From: Pristionchus mayeri
Lineage: Eukaryota; Nematoda; Chromadorea; Rhabditida; Neodiplogasteridae
Length of the DNA stretch: 64,000 nt
Assembly (NCBI GenBank): GCA_036245805.1
Contig: BTRK01000002.1
Location: 43,010,661-43,074,660 of the forward strand
Direction: 5' to 3'
Shown one piece after another: positions 35,849-48,500 of this stretch; position 1 is the first letter of the stretch, and each line of letters opens with the position of its first letter. The translations under genes and the position numbers were made by a program. The notes beneath the pieces were generated by a model. The model saw only the letters and a program-made list of their open reading frames with translations. It had not been told where the DNA came from and ran no database searches.

Positions 35849-38800
35849 ATGCGGGTGCTCGGTGCCGTCCTGCTGCTCTCATCGATCGACGCTCTCCCAT
35901 TGAGAGGCAACGACCCCTGGACGGTGGTGCTGTGCAAGCTGAGGTTCATATTTTTCCTTTTGTTGAGCTTACGAAAGATGGATTACCCCCAGTTTGACTC
36001 GAACTATTTCAAAAAAACTCTTCAAACTCACCCGGCATTCACTCGCTCAATGCGGAAATACCCCTGTTCATCCAAATTCGTCCGCTACTCAATTCTTCGA
36101 ACAACTGCTAATAGGCAAAGAGCATAATAGGCCGTAGTCGGCCTCGGCGATCTACGACACATTCTCCTTCTAAAGATCAGTGATGCGGGCGCTCGCTGCT
36201 TCCTATTCTCATCGTGTAATTCCCTCTCGATCGAAGCCCTTCCATCGAGAGGGAATTACCCGATCGAGTCGCTTGACGTGGCGGCACCATTATAATGGAC
36301 AATGGAAGGTAATTGTTGCAGCGACAACAACCACGAGCCGATGTCGCACGAGTGGGTGCGAGAGTGGATCAGCGGGTGGAAGCAGGGTGCGATCACTACG
36401 TTCTTTTCGTAATTGCTAGTTCACTTGACAGAAATATCTGTTAGAATACAGCTTAATTCCTATATTAATGTTTGATCTAAGACCTTTAATTGATTATCAT
36501 GTTAAAACTACCCATTAGAATGCACTTGATCGCTTAACTCGAATACCTTCCCCTAGACTCGATCTCCTCCTTCTTCCGCACTCTTTCCAATGGAATTTAT
36601 ACGATCGATCAGTCGAATGTGACCGAGTGGATTCAGGTAGGTCGAAGTTGCTATTAGAGTTGTATTAGTTTTGTTGTTATTTTTCCAACCAGAGCTAACT
36701 AAATCATTTCGAATTCCCACTTACTCTTTTAAGATGAGCGTGAAACATAATTGCAAAACCTGGAAAAATGCAGAAACTGATCTTCGGTCGTTGTTTCAGA
36801 TTCCCTGGTCGAGTGCAGACATTCAGAAGATGGCAGAGGAGGAGACTGGTGACAGAACTGCCTTCGCAGTAAGAAATTTCCACTCAAAGCCTTCGGGCAA
36901 AGAAAGCGCCTTAGTACCTCTTGTAGAGAAACACCTTCCACCAGTAGAAGAATTGTCGATTTGGCATCAATTGAAAAATCGTGCATTGCAGTACTTCGAC
37001 AAGGTGAAGCAGTTGTGCGCTGGCTGGGCCAGTTCCAGGGGGATTCAAGTGAACGAGAGGAGGATCGTCCTGTTGAATTCGGAGGTGAGAAAGATCAAAG
37101 ATCAAATATGAACTTGCCACAAACTACGAACTCACTCAAATGATCATTGAGTTTTGGAACCTATGGGAAGTGAGAACCAAACTAGCGCAATAAACTGTAT
37201 GTACATTTTTTAATTTCTTGAAACACATTATAAGTTGGATTTTGGGATGAGTAAGAAAGATGAATTGCTCCCTCTTCCAGGCAACCGCGGTGTTCGGTCG
37301 TGCCTCCGGCGTGCTCATCTCTCCGCGACTCGCCTTCTCAGCTGTGCTGGCCCACGAAATGGTCCACTCCATGAATATTGGGCATTCGTACTCGGAGAGG
37401 AGGAGCATGGTCAGACATCTATTAGTTCGTTCAGATTGTGGGCACCAGATCGGGATCCATTGCGTCACGGCTTTGGCATATTAAAGTCGGCATGGCGTAT
37501 ACTTCTCGTCCGATTTAGTGCAAATTCGCTTGCTGCATATGCTTTCAATATGTGTGTATCTTATTATTTATGTGGTTTGTATTAACCCATTCGAAAAAAG
37601 TAGACAACCGTGCCCAGGTCTTTCCTCACGGCGCTCCTGGCGAATACGGCGATCGCTTCGATCTCATGTCGACCGCGAACGCGTGGATGCACGCGACGCG
37701 GTTCGGATGGAACGGTCTGCGCTTTGACTTTGCATTTCAGTTCAGTTATAGAGCTCACACACTCACTTTGACGATCTGAAAGTCATCGATTTTGGTTTTG
37801 TTTTTATCAACAAAGGATTCTGCTCACTGTTACCTGCACAGAAATTCGAGATTTATAAATAAAACATAAATGTCATTTCTGAAACGTACAATGCTGAACA
37901 GCTGTATTCGATCTTTGACAATTCTCCTATCATCAGGACCCGGTCTGGCCGGTCCTCATCTTGACTTCCTAGGATGGCTACCGCAATCGAGAATGGCCTA
38001 TTTCGGAGGGTAGGTCACAATCAAAAAATTAATGATCGTCTTTCAGCTATCTCACGATGAGGGCAAATGAAATAGGCTATAGACATTGGATTGTTTTCTC
38101 CTGACTTGCCCATGTGTTGGTCTTGTCGGAAAGACCTCTCAATTATCGATTTTCGCAGGAATCAATCGGAGCAGGTCGTTCGACTGTCTTCGCTCTCGCT
38201 GCCTCATACGCATACTAGAGGTTAATAATCTTTTTTTCTGTTTCATTTGTTCCGCATGAGCTTCCAAGTGAATTCAGTGTAACAGTGCGGTTCTATTAAA
38301 TCCTTTCTATATGTATATTTCATCAGATATGTTTCAAGAAAAGGATTTGAGCCTGGCATTCCGATCGAAGTTCTCCCCATTTTCAGGTTTAAAATATTTT
38401 GCTCTTTCAGGTCTACTCCTGCTCCAGATTCCCTTCGATCGTAACGAGCCTGGGAATATGTTCACTGTGGAGTTGAGAACTCCCCATGGATTGGATTCGG
38501 GGCTGAAAAAGGCGAGTACTTGTACATATTTTGAAGCTTTATGATCAGTAAGGAGAACACAGTTCTCATTAGGCACAATTATGTTCGAAATCACTAATTG
38601 CTATATTTTCGCAAAGAATGGCGTATAGGACATCATCTGGTTTGAATGACACCGCAATGAAAATATGTTTCAACGCTGGTTTTTCAATATTTATTATTGT
38701 AATCTATGATCCATTCCTCATCGAGAAGAATATATACTAATATCCCCATTCAGCCCTCAATTCTCATTCACAAAGTGCTACGAACCAGCGGCCGTTTCTA

Positions 38801-41323
38801 CTCGTATCTCGTAGGTCACGGAAAGGATGACGAGCTAGCAGAGGGATCAGAATGGGTCAGTGATAAGATGAAAAGGAATTGTATTGAGGTTTGAATGCTT
38901 TTGAAGGGGGTAGAATGTGGTTTTCGAATGAAGGCTCGTTGCTTGCGAATATGGACTGAGCAATGAAGATGTAGTAATTAGGGTGGTAAGAACGGATCAC
39001 CTCTGGTGTAGTCGCACAAGTTGTAAACAAGTGCAAAAGAAGTATAGAACAAGTATGTGCACAAGTTGTAAACAAGCACCCCTCTCCCTACGCTCAAACT
39101 GTTTTACAACTTGTTTTTCTCGGTTGCTTGTTTACAACTTGTAAACTTATTACTTGTTTACAATTTGTAAATTTTATTACTTGTTTACAACTTGCAAACT
39201 CTATTTAGCGTAGGAAGAGGGGTGCTTATTTACAACTTGTGCGCATACTTGTTCTATACTTGTTTTGCACTTGTTTACAACTTGTGCGACTACACCAGAG
39301 ACGGTTACCCGCGCTGTTTACGAGTCTGTCGGGTCACCCGATTTTATGACCCTGACCCTATCTGGCCGACCCGTTGGTCCGTTTTTACCACCCTAGCCGC
39401 ATACTCGATCGATGATAGAGGAAGGGCCGCATACTCGATCGATGATAGAGGAAGGGAGAGGGGGGGGGGGTAATGAACGCACTGATTAATTCATGACAGG
39501 TTCGTTTTATCGACAAGTCGACGATAATCCGCGTGCGATTCGATCACTTCCTCACTGCCACTGAAGCAGTGCTCTTCGTGCAGTCAACCTTCGACCCGGT
39601 GAGAATTCTTGTTTTGTATTTGTATTAGTAGTCGAAATATTTTTTTAACGTTTTTGAATTTTTTGAAAAATTGCGCACAAGTAACAAGCAAATCGAAAAG
39701 AGGCCGAGCAGCAGCTCAAGAAGAAACTGTGAAACATATGACGAGACGAATTCGCCAATGCTCGATACGAGCCAAATTCACTTCGCACGTTGTATTATGA
39801 TTGGAATATGCTTCATTCAATTCTTTAGAATAGTTGCTCTTGTCTTTTGCTAATCAGAAGGCGATGCTGTTGTTTTTAAAAATATAATTCACATTATGGT
39901 TCCTTACTCATGTTGCCATGTCCGGATTTGCATATTTAGCTATTGATTACTTGTACGCGATTCCGAGTCTGATTCAGACCCTTTGTGCTCGCAACGAAGT
40001 CGCCATTCCCGTCGTGATGACGTCAGAGGAGAAGATGAACGGGCGAATCGGAGGGAAGCTGAGGAAGAGAAGCATCGCTCCCCCTCCTGGAGTCGAGCTG
40101 AAGATGAGCATGCAGAGGAGGTTAGCAGTTGATGCCTTGCTTCTTTTGTTATCGATTACTTTTTTCCTTCTTTTCACCTTCTCCTTATTTTTCCTTTTCC
40201 TTATGCATGCTATGGTCTGATCGATAAGACGCACAGTATGAGTATTCACTGTGTGGTCCACAATAAAAAAATCGAAAAAACAGAAAAAAATTAAGGGAAA
40301 TGGGAATGTGGCACTGAAAGTAGGTACAATCCTCGCAGACCACCTGTCTTCAATCGGCTCCGCATGAATGTCGTCCGTGTCTGCTCTAATTCAAAGAAGA
40401 ATTTCTCACCGACGGATATCGATCGATGGCTGGACATGCAGCAGTTCTTCACGCGGTGTGTTAATTGATAAGTGGTGTCAAAGTAACAATTGGTAAAATT
40501 GCAATTTTATTCGTTCCTTCGTGTTGTTTGTCGAACACAAAACTGAATACTAAAGCTAGGTCGTTACGACTAAGTCTTCAGCAATGAAAATCTAAAACAA
40601 AAGAGGAGGCTGAAATTATAAAATCCGCAGGCCGTAAAATAGTAATGTTAATTACAGTCGCTCCTTCGGGCAGAACGAGTGCTCTGATGGGCGAGTGTGG
40701 AGGGGAGTGGACGAGTACGATTATGTTTGTGTCCTACCGCACAGGTGAGCTGACTTATTTCGTATTACTTCGTAATGATACTTTATCCTCTACCTTATTT
40801 TCGATAAGAATGCAACAGCGAAGTTGGAAAGTTCATAAGACGATGCCACTACTTGATTATAAACAAAGCATTGTATTCAGATTTGCCGAGACCCGACACG
40901 CAGAAGCTTCGCGCCTCCGCTTCGGTGGCTGTCCGCGCGGATACACACGACGTCGCGCTTTCGAAGCGGACTACGCCTGCGTCTCTCGTGATTATTATTT
41001 TTTTGATGGCAGGGAACACAAGATCAAATCTTTGATGGGTTTCATTCTTTGAAAAGCTGGTGAAACGTAACACCATTAGCAACTATATACAATACAATTG
41101 AAATGTATACATATCTCTTGTGGCAAACTACGAAAAAAGTTTTTCTCCAACATATCAACGGCATTTGTCTCCCTCCCTCTCATTGTACCAGAACGAATTC
41201 CGATCAAAATGATCCATTTCAGCCACTGAGTACGCCCTGGTCGTCTCCGAGAATCGTGCGACGCACCGTTTCTACAAGCACGCCGCCTTCTTCAACGGCA
41301 ACGACGAACTGATTCGACGATGA
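35849..41323 (+). CDS. secreted metzincin-like zinc protease with VWR/VCV repeats
   Basis: Seventeen exons in phase, 544 residues. Exons: 35849-35943, 36322-36386, 36557-36636, 36800-36868, 36992-37084, 37281-37409, 37618-37714, 37937-38009, 38159-38220, 38411-38511, 38754-38855, 39500-39598, 39978-40120, 40324-40455, 40658-40744, 40881-40987 and 41223-41323 (TGA). Residues 1-17 are a signal peptide. The zinc site HEMVHSMNIGH (exon 6) fits HExxHxxxxxH; position 8 is Asn rather than Gly, as also in ADAMTS enzymes. Exon 7 supplies a Met-turn candidate, YGDRFDLMS, and exon 8 GPGLAGPHLDFLGWLP. This order is closest to M6/M11 (gametolysin-like) metzincins as I know them. The C-terminal 130 residues carry two repeats, C(S)DGRVWR..DYVCV and CPRGYTRRRAFEADYACV, each followed by an EN-type helix, a module I associate with bacterial and fungal secreted proteins. 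One donor is GC (38512). The exact peptidase family is uncertain. Confidence 0.85.
36216..36259. repeat. perfect 16-bp stem hairpin
   Basis: GTAATTCCCTCTCGAT and ATCGAGAGGGAATTAC flank a 12-base loop, in the first intron of the protease gene. Just upstream (36183) is ATGCGGGCGCTCGCTGC, a degenerate copy of the gene's own start (ATGCGGGTGCTCGGTGC at 35849). Confidence 0.85.
38979..39395. mobile_element. long inverted-repeat element, hAT-like ends
   Basis: Ends TAGGGTGGTAAGAACGGA and TCCGTTTTTACCACCCTA. Inside, long arms share CTCTGGTGTAGTCGCACAAG and GGGGTGCTTATTTACAACTT complements. The centre repeats TTGTTTACAACTTG several times. No clear target duplication. In the intron between exons 11 and 12 of the protease gene. 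Confidence 0.7.
39396..39455. repeat. tandem duplication of 30 bp
   Basis: GCCGCATACTCGATCGATGA followed by TAGAGGAAGG occurs twice in a row, next to the inverted-repeat element and a poly-G tract. Confidence 0.85.
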
Positions 41324-41801
41324 TTAAAATATTTATTCAATTATTTATTTAAACATTTATTTTATTTATTGTATTATTCCACCCGATCTCAGTAGAGACT
41401 GCGATGCATTAAAGGATGCTCGAAGCTTTAATAAATTATTAATAATTATTTTTGTATGATATTTAAAAAAGATATACGAAATGGTGTTCCTTTCTGGAGC
41501 TAACCGCGTGCGCCTTCTCCTCCTCTACCGATCTAGGGTTCGTCATGCTCCGAGGGGTCGTCCTAGTCCCTCGATTTTAAATTTAAAACAATTCTCCAAT
41601 TTCCTCAACCTAATTGCAAGTAGATTGAATGGTCACACTTACGTAAGCAGTATGACCGAGGAGTTTGCCGGTTGTTTGTTCTTTTCCTCTCAACAACTTA
41701 GCCTATCAGTTTAGTACGCTCTCTCACTCACTGCAAAGAAATTTTACGAGATAACGAGTGAAGTGACCCTCCATTAGAGATAATTCAGCCTTGAAACGCT
41801 G

Positions 41802-41809
41802 TATATAAG
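41802..41809 (+). promoter_or_regulatory. TATA box upstream of small secreted ORF
   Basis: TATATAAG lies 110 bp before the ATG at 41912, a spacing like that of the collagen genes. Confidence 0.5.
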
Positions 41810-41911
41810 TTCGCCAGTTTCATTCATCGTCCGCTGGTCAACTATTTCCATTCAACTAATTCACAACATTTGGTTTGCTGCTATAATACTTTAAATTCCC
41901 CATTTTTCAGT

Positions 41912-42166
41912 ATGCGTCTATCCTTGTTCTTCGTTCTCCTAGTCGCTGCAAATGCTCGGCTTTGCCCAAGCTGGTCTGGAGAGACCCCCGAAATCGACTG
42001 GCAAGTGAATGATCCGACGGGAAGATTAATGGCAACCATCAATATTTGGCCCGATGAAGACCATCTCTCATTCGTTGTGGGAACAATCAGGAAATCATTT
42101 TATCAACATCATACACGTAAGCTAAATGAGACTAGATGGGCACAACAAAGCGAGGGAGATCTATAA
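41912..42166 (+). CDS. small secreted protein, unknown (possibly truncated)
   Basis: Not recognised. The ATG follows TTTTTCAG, a strong splice or trans-splice acceptor, and a TATA box lies upstream. The ORF gives 84 residues: a signal peptide (MRLSLFFVLLVAANA), then LCPSWSGETPEIDWQVNDP and a mixed hydrophobic/charged segment ending SFVVGTIRKSFYQHH. A consensus donor, GTAAGC, occurs at 42117 inside the ORF. The real gene may therefore splice to further exons that I could not find, or this is the surviving 5' part of a degraded gene. Only one cysteine is present, so it is not a disulphide-rich effector. Confidence 0.5.
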   Translation: MRLSLFFVLLVAANARLCPSWSGETPEIDWQVNDPTGRLMATINIWPDEDHLSFVVGTIRKSFYQHHTRKLNETRWAQQSEGDL

Positions 42167-42592
42167 TATAATTGGCAATCCAAGACCTATTCGAGACCTC
42201 GCTACCTCCCTCCATGGAACGCGAAATTCGACGAGGGGATGATAGGACTCTCGTCTAGTCCTGAATTTGCCAATCCTAATCTACACAGTGAGAATCATGA
42301 TAGGAATGGACACAAGGCTAGGAATGAAAGCAAGGGAAACCCGAACGACAACTGAGATAAGCGATCACTTACTGGAAGAAAGTGAATGAAAAATTGAGCA
42401 ATGAGAGCAAAAGTGAAAAAGAAGAACTTCTTTGGATTCCATCTTCCTCCTATAAGTCATTCTTGGTGCTAAGTCACCAGAAGTGAATAGAGAGAGAGGA
42501 ATAGAAACGGTTGGTAGGGGTAGGTAATGGGGCTAGTGCCGAAGATTGATGTTCTTCGTCTCAAATGTGATAACAGCAATATTGTTGAGTCT
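42167..42592. other. short spacer
   Basis: ATTGGCAATCC (42171) and its near-complement TTGCCAATCCT (42268) form a weak inverted pair. No exon supported. Confidence 0.4.
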
Positions 42593-45500
42593 TCAGAGGG
42601 AGCCGAGCGTGATTTCCACCTCTTCATTCGTCCATTCGGCAGGAACTCTGAAAAAAACGAACCTATTAATACCTTCACAGTTGCACGATGGATCAGATCA
42701 TGGTGATAAAAATAAGCAATTGTAATTGTTCCATAGTTCAAGATAATCTGAGAGAAACGCGTCTTTAACATTTGCGCTTCCAAAACATCAACACATTTCA
42801 CTTACTCGACTTCCCTCCTATTCTTCTTATGGCTGTGGTGGTGGGTGTGGTTGTGTCGGGCGTTTGCCCGATAGCCCAGCTCCGAGTAGACAGGCGCGGG
42901 GCAGCTCACGCGCGCGTCGGAGGACTGCAAGTGGTCATATTAGATGAAATGTGGGTAATGATGTGGGGCATTTCCGAGCAAGATCTTATGCATATTGTTT
43001 GCACGAGTTATGCTTATTTCAAGTCTTCAAAAAATCGAGCTAGGAATGCTTATTTTGGCAGTGTATGAGTGTGAATATCGACTGAGTGTGCAACCTTTTC
43101 CTTGAACTGCACATTGATCATGACCTATTAAAAAACATGCTAGTGAGACGCGAAAGATTTTAATGCGAATGACGGTATAAAAAATTAATCGCTACATACC
43201 TTGAACTGCACGTTGATGTTCGTTCGCAGCAGTCGGCCGTTGAGCGCTCTGCAAAAGTTACGTTCAATATGTTGACTTCATGTGATGTGCGTTTGAATTA
43301 TAATAATAGACACTGTGCTTCACTCCTTATTCAACCGTCATTTCAAAGTCCAGAATAATCATGGTAATCTACTGGAGTGGTAGGTAGGATAAAGTAAGCT
43401 TCCTTATAACTATCCTTGCATTTCCCCTTTCTTAATCGAATAAAGAATTGAAAGTGAAACCAAATAAAGAAATATCTCCCACCTAAGTGGTCGGTAGATG
43501 GGCTGCATCGGCTGCGCGTTCGCAGACTTCTTCTCCGTCTGCTGCAGCTCATTCCACTGGGCGAGCTGCAAGGATTGATCTTTGCTCTTTGAGAAAGTGG
43601 AATAGGCTGATCTTTACAGACACGGTTCCCTTTTATCATACAATGAATTTTCGAAGTGTAGTGAAATAAGGAGGGCATTATCAAGAAGTTAGTAGACAAG
43701 TGCGTTATTCCAACATGAGATTGCTCACATCCTGCTTGGTGATGTATATGGGATTGTTCATGATGATCCACGTGACAGTCTCGTGGCAGCCAGGGAAGGT
43801 GAGCGAGCCCTGCAGCGAACTTGTTTACAAATATAAAGATAAGGGTGCAACAACGTGAATTGAGCTTACTGCTGATATTTGGACACATTCAGTAGAACCC
43901 CCCCCCCCCCTTCCAGGAATAATATAATGGTCAGAAGTCGTTGGTCAATATCAAGATAGGCCAGATTAACTAATTCCTGGCGCTGCTCAAAGCATATTTG
44001 ATCCTCATGGTCTAATCCTCAATGTAAACATGAAGCTGGATGTTCTTTGGGATGCACTTTTGATTACTTGTCTAATGAAAATTAGAGTCAAACAACATTC
44101 GACAATGTTTCTCATTCCCTTCTTCTCTTCTCCTATTGTGTCAAGTCTATTGAAATATCCATCTCGTCTCTATCATCCTACTCTTTCATCCTCCTATCCG
44201 TTACCTCTCTTTCCTCACTTTCGAATCGATGCCGCTATTAAGCCCTATGAGCTCATTCTCCAGAAGCCCAAATTGGGCAATAGCAAGGGATATTTGGGCA
44301 CTGGTGATTACTTAAGCCTATAGACTATTGTGTAGCGCAGGCCGATATTGTCGGTTAGAACGATGGGCATTTCAGTAGAATCAGATACTCTCAACTTTTC
44401 AGCGTCGCTCTTTACTCTTTGATTTCGCCGGAAATCGCTATAGTTTAGCCAAACTTTAGAGCTTAGACAAGGGGAGTTTCATCAATGAAATCCGTTAATC
44501 TCCCTTCACTCTCTTGATAATGTCGTTCTCATCCATAGCTATTCACACCCATCCCTCCCACTCCTTCCTCCCCTCTCCTAGGGGACGGAGAGCATCTCTA
44601 GTTTCCATCGAGATTCGCTTTCTTCATTTTCGCGCATATTTTGAGAAAATCATTGCTTTCTACTGTGATATGCGCTTGTTTTCCGTGAGAGTGCACTTGG
44701 CCACACTCTGACCGTGTTTACTTTGAATTCCTGAGAAGATTGCGCATACATTTCTGCAACTTACAGAGTGAAAAGCATCGTTCCTAGTGAGGAAATACAT
44801 CAACAAATCTAGCCAAGTGATCATTTCTGGTTATTGGATTGTCTAGAAACGTCGCGTTGTCCGTGACAGAGAATTCTCCCTTCTGGGCTCCGAGCAGCAA
44901 CTATTTAGTGCATAGCCTGATAGAGCGTTTGATATGGCGCATGGGGCAGGCGCTGCCGAAGAAACACTGTTGATAATGCCCAAAGAGAAACCGCACTTGC
45001 CACTGGCACATGAGACTCCTAGAAAATTGATCTGTAGAGCGTCTGGGGTAATCCAAACACTTCCTGAACATCAGTAGAATTCGACGAGATCCAGTTTCGA
45101 TCATGGGCTGGGTTGTGAAAACTTTTTACGGTCTCTTCATACCGCATACTCTCTCGCCGGTCAGACAGTGTGAGAGAGTATGCGGAAGGAAGAGACCCTA
45201 AAATTTCTGCACAACCCAGATCCTGGACTCAACCTTCCCTCAGCATTTCCACGCTTGAGCCCTCATCATAGACATCGAGGAAGCCGATTGTACTTTAGAT
45301 TAGGGATACTCGGTAATCGTGCTTTGCTTGACTGTAGCTTAGCGCAAACATCTAGAGCGAATGTTCGTCTTCGGTAAAATCCGACATGTGTCTTCATCCT
45401 GACTCTTCCTAATGTCAAGTCTATAGAAATTCGCGCCTCCTCTCCTAGGAAACGTCAGTCTGCTGTGCGCGAAATTCTCGATTTCCGTGATACTTACGCT

Positions 45501-48500
45501 TCATCGAGCTAACATATCGAGGGAAAGTTGTCGAATGTTGAGTGCGTGTCTCTCAGTGTCAGGCACGGATTGCAGCCTTGCAATGCCCTTCTTACTGTGT
45601 GAAGGAAGAAGGAAATTGCGGGATATTTGGGTGTGCTAGAGAGCTGTAGAATTTCTTCCGCTAATGATAGAAGCTAGTCTGAGTACTTTCTATGTTATCA
45701 CTTACGCTTTGACTACTCCGTCATGATACAGTCCACGCCGATAATGATGATTAGTGCAGGTTTTGTCTAGGAAACTGCCGCCTACTTCATCGTTGAACCT
45801 GTTCTCTCCGATGCGCGCTATATTAGCAGGTATGAGGATGTCCGACTCTCTCAACTCCCCTCCCCAAGCGTGGGTCATTCTCTCCGCTGTGAGCCGCAAC
45901 ATGTTCATGCTGATTTTCGTGCTCACCACCGTCATCTACCTCACCGTCATGATGAGGAAGAGAGTGAGTCGCATTCTTATGCAAGATTTTCCTATGTTCT
46001 GGCGAGTTTTGCGCGATACAAGTCTTTCAACAAATATACACAAGTAGGTATCCTGTACGTAGCGTAACATTCCAGAGCATGTTTCAGGTGGTGCATCTCA
46101 ATCTCCATTGCATTCTCTTCATCTCTCCTCTTTCCTTCCTCGTCATCCTCTTTCCCAATACCGTCAAGTAGGAGTATCCCGGTGGAAAAGTGTGTGAAAC
46201 TCGAACATTTCAGGGATATCTGGAGCATTTTCATAGAGGTCTCGGCAGCGCAGAGCATATTCATCATGGCCTGTGTCGATATAGGTGTGGAAGGCACTAG
46301 ATCGGCTGAGAACTATGACGTCATGCCGCCTTTGATATATCAAATGCGGAATGATGTCATGGTTCCGACCTAGCGCCGTGTGGGAAGCGGGGGCGAAATC
46401 ATGAGTCGGCATAGCCATAATTGTATCGGCGCAGCCGATAGATGCATATCTATTCTCTGGCTCTATCTCTTCTCTCTCTCTTCACCTATCCGTCAGTCGA
46501 TGATAAAGCTCTTGGATTGACTGGTTGTGTGCCCACTGAATCCCCCGATTTATGGTGCATCTGGCCTATTGAACCAATTGTTTTGTCTCATTTGCCGAGC
46601 TCCGCTGCTCGTGTTTGTGTTTCTCTTTGCCGAGTTGTGCTACTCGTGTTGCCCAAACTCACTATATCCAAAAGGATGCATATAAGATAATTGTAAATGT
46701 TGCGAAGTGTGAATATCTATTTCAGGTCAGTTCTCTGCCGGTCTCAATCTTCTGGTGCTCGTCGCTGAGCGAGCCATCGCTAGTGCTCTCGGCCGCACGT
46801 ATGAGTACTCGTGCGTCACCGTGAGTCCCACAATACTTGTGTTGAAGTATCACTGATTCCCCTCCTTGGGAAAACTCTCGGAAAGTGCGAGAGATTCAGC
46901 AAAACTGTTCCACACAAAATTTGGCCATTCAATTTGAACTGTTTTCCTAATGCTGGCGCGGATTTGGTTGAAGTTTCATACCAGTAATGCGCGTTAATAC
47001 CATTAATTAATTAATCCGTCCTCTTAATTAATAACATTAATTAATACCAGTAATGTGCGTTCTGCTCAGGTTCCGTGGATTGCCATCATCCTCATCGCAG
47101 CGCAGGTGAGTATGGAGTTTGGTCGGGGTAGTGCACAAAATTGTTCGTAAGGTTTTAAAACAACTCGTTGTGATACCTATGTCCATGTGTTAGAAGATTA
47201 ACAATGCCTTGAATGTTCATTCGTGAGAATGATTTCAGTGGGCCACTAGCAGTGTTCTTCTCATTCTTCACTATTACGGTGAGTCACAACTATCGTCATT
47301 TGACTTTTACTTGATTCGAGACAGTGCATTAAAGTGTCCTACGTCAAGGCCTCATCTCCTCTCTTTCGAACAAATCTTTGCAAATCTTGCAAATATCAGA
47401 CAAATTGCATGCAGGGAATGTAATCGCTTCCCTCGCTCTTATCACCTTCATTCTCTTCGCCTTGCTACTGTCCGCTGCCGTAAGCAGTTGTAACTTCCCT
47501 GTAGATCAAAGATCAGTCGAAAAGAACGGATACACGATAATGACAGAATCATCGAACCTGATCTATTTCAGGTCTTCACACTCCTACCCAAGCTGGCTAA
47601 TGTCCTCTACGAGCGTGACAGGCTCAGCGCCGTTGGCTTGGGCCGCTACCAGGCAGTCGAGAACGTCCGAGCGGCCAAGGTAAGAGTTAGAGGCACAGCA
47701 AAAAAAATGGACGAGGGAGGAGTCGAACTAAGGACCTACCTACGCAGATGTTCTTGACTTGGGAAATGAAATCAATAGTCGATGTTCTCAGCTGCTCCGG
47801 AGATTTGTTCTCACCTCCTCAATCGCCTCGCTCGTTTCTCTCGGGATCTACACCGTAGTTCGATTCCGAGTCGAATTGAGCATGCAGGAGCCTCTATTCA
47901 ATCTGCACTTCTCTGCGCAGGCACTATGTGTGAGTTGTTTTTATTTTCAAGCAATGAAGAAGTAGCGATTATGTAGAATTTTCTTGGCATCATTCAAGTG
48001 GGGTGGGGTGGAGGAATTCGCTGAGATTTCTTATTTTGCTTCTGTTGATCAGAGCCTGGTTTGTCGTTGCAGGGAGCAGTGCTCAACGGCATTGTGCTCA
48101 TGTCGGATAAGACGCTCCGACACACGCTGATCCGTGTAACCAGAACGACTCGCTGGTTCCCGCTCCCTGTGAGCAGCTTGCATTCATAGTTATAATGGTA
48201 GATGAATCAACCCAATCTCCCTTCTACTGATTTTATGACGGAGGAACGAGAAAATTTGAAAAATTCCGAATCAATAATTATGTGTATTTACAGAAGCAGA
48301 ATATAGTTGTCATCTACTCGGCAACAGATGACAGACCGCCAATGGAGGATATCGACAAGGCGAGCGCGCGTAGACTTGCGTTCAATGAGCGGCGGATTTG
48401 AGCCTCTCCATTCCTCAACCTCTCTCAACCCCCTCTCTCTAATCCAATTCAAGCCCCCAGGTTATCCTCATCTCCCTAGGCTATATATTTATATTCTTCG

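Noticed and set aside
36671..37111. Continuous 146-codon frame through the protease gene
   Set aside because: It reads through two introns with good GT and TTTCAG/TTGCAG signals that happen to be open. The spliced exons 36800-36868 and 36992-37084 keep phase and codon style.
43343..43888. 181-codon minus ORF over carbonic-anhydrase-related exons
   Set aside because: It is in a different frame from the exons that carry the family motifs.
47700..47735. tRNA-like fragment (minus strand TTAGTTCGACTCC)
   Set aside because: Only a B-box-like piece; no matching acceptor stem, anticodon arm or A box.
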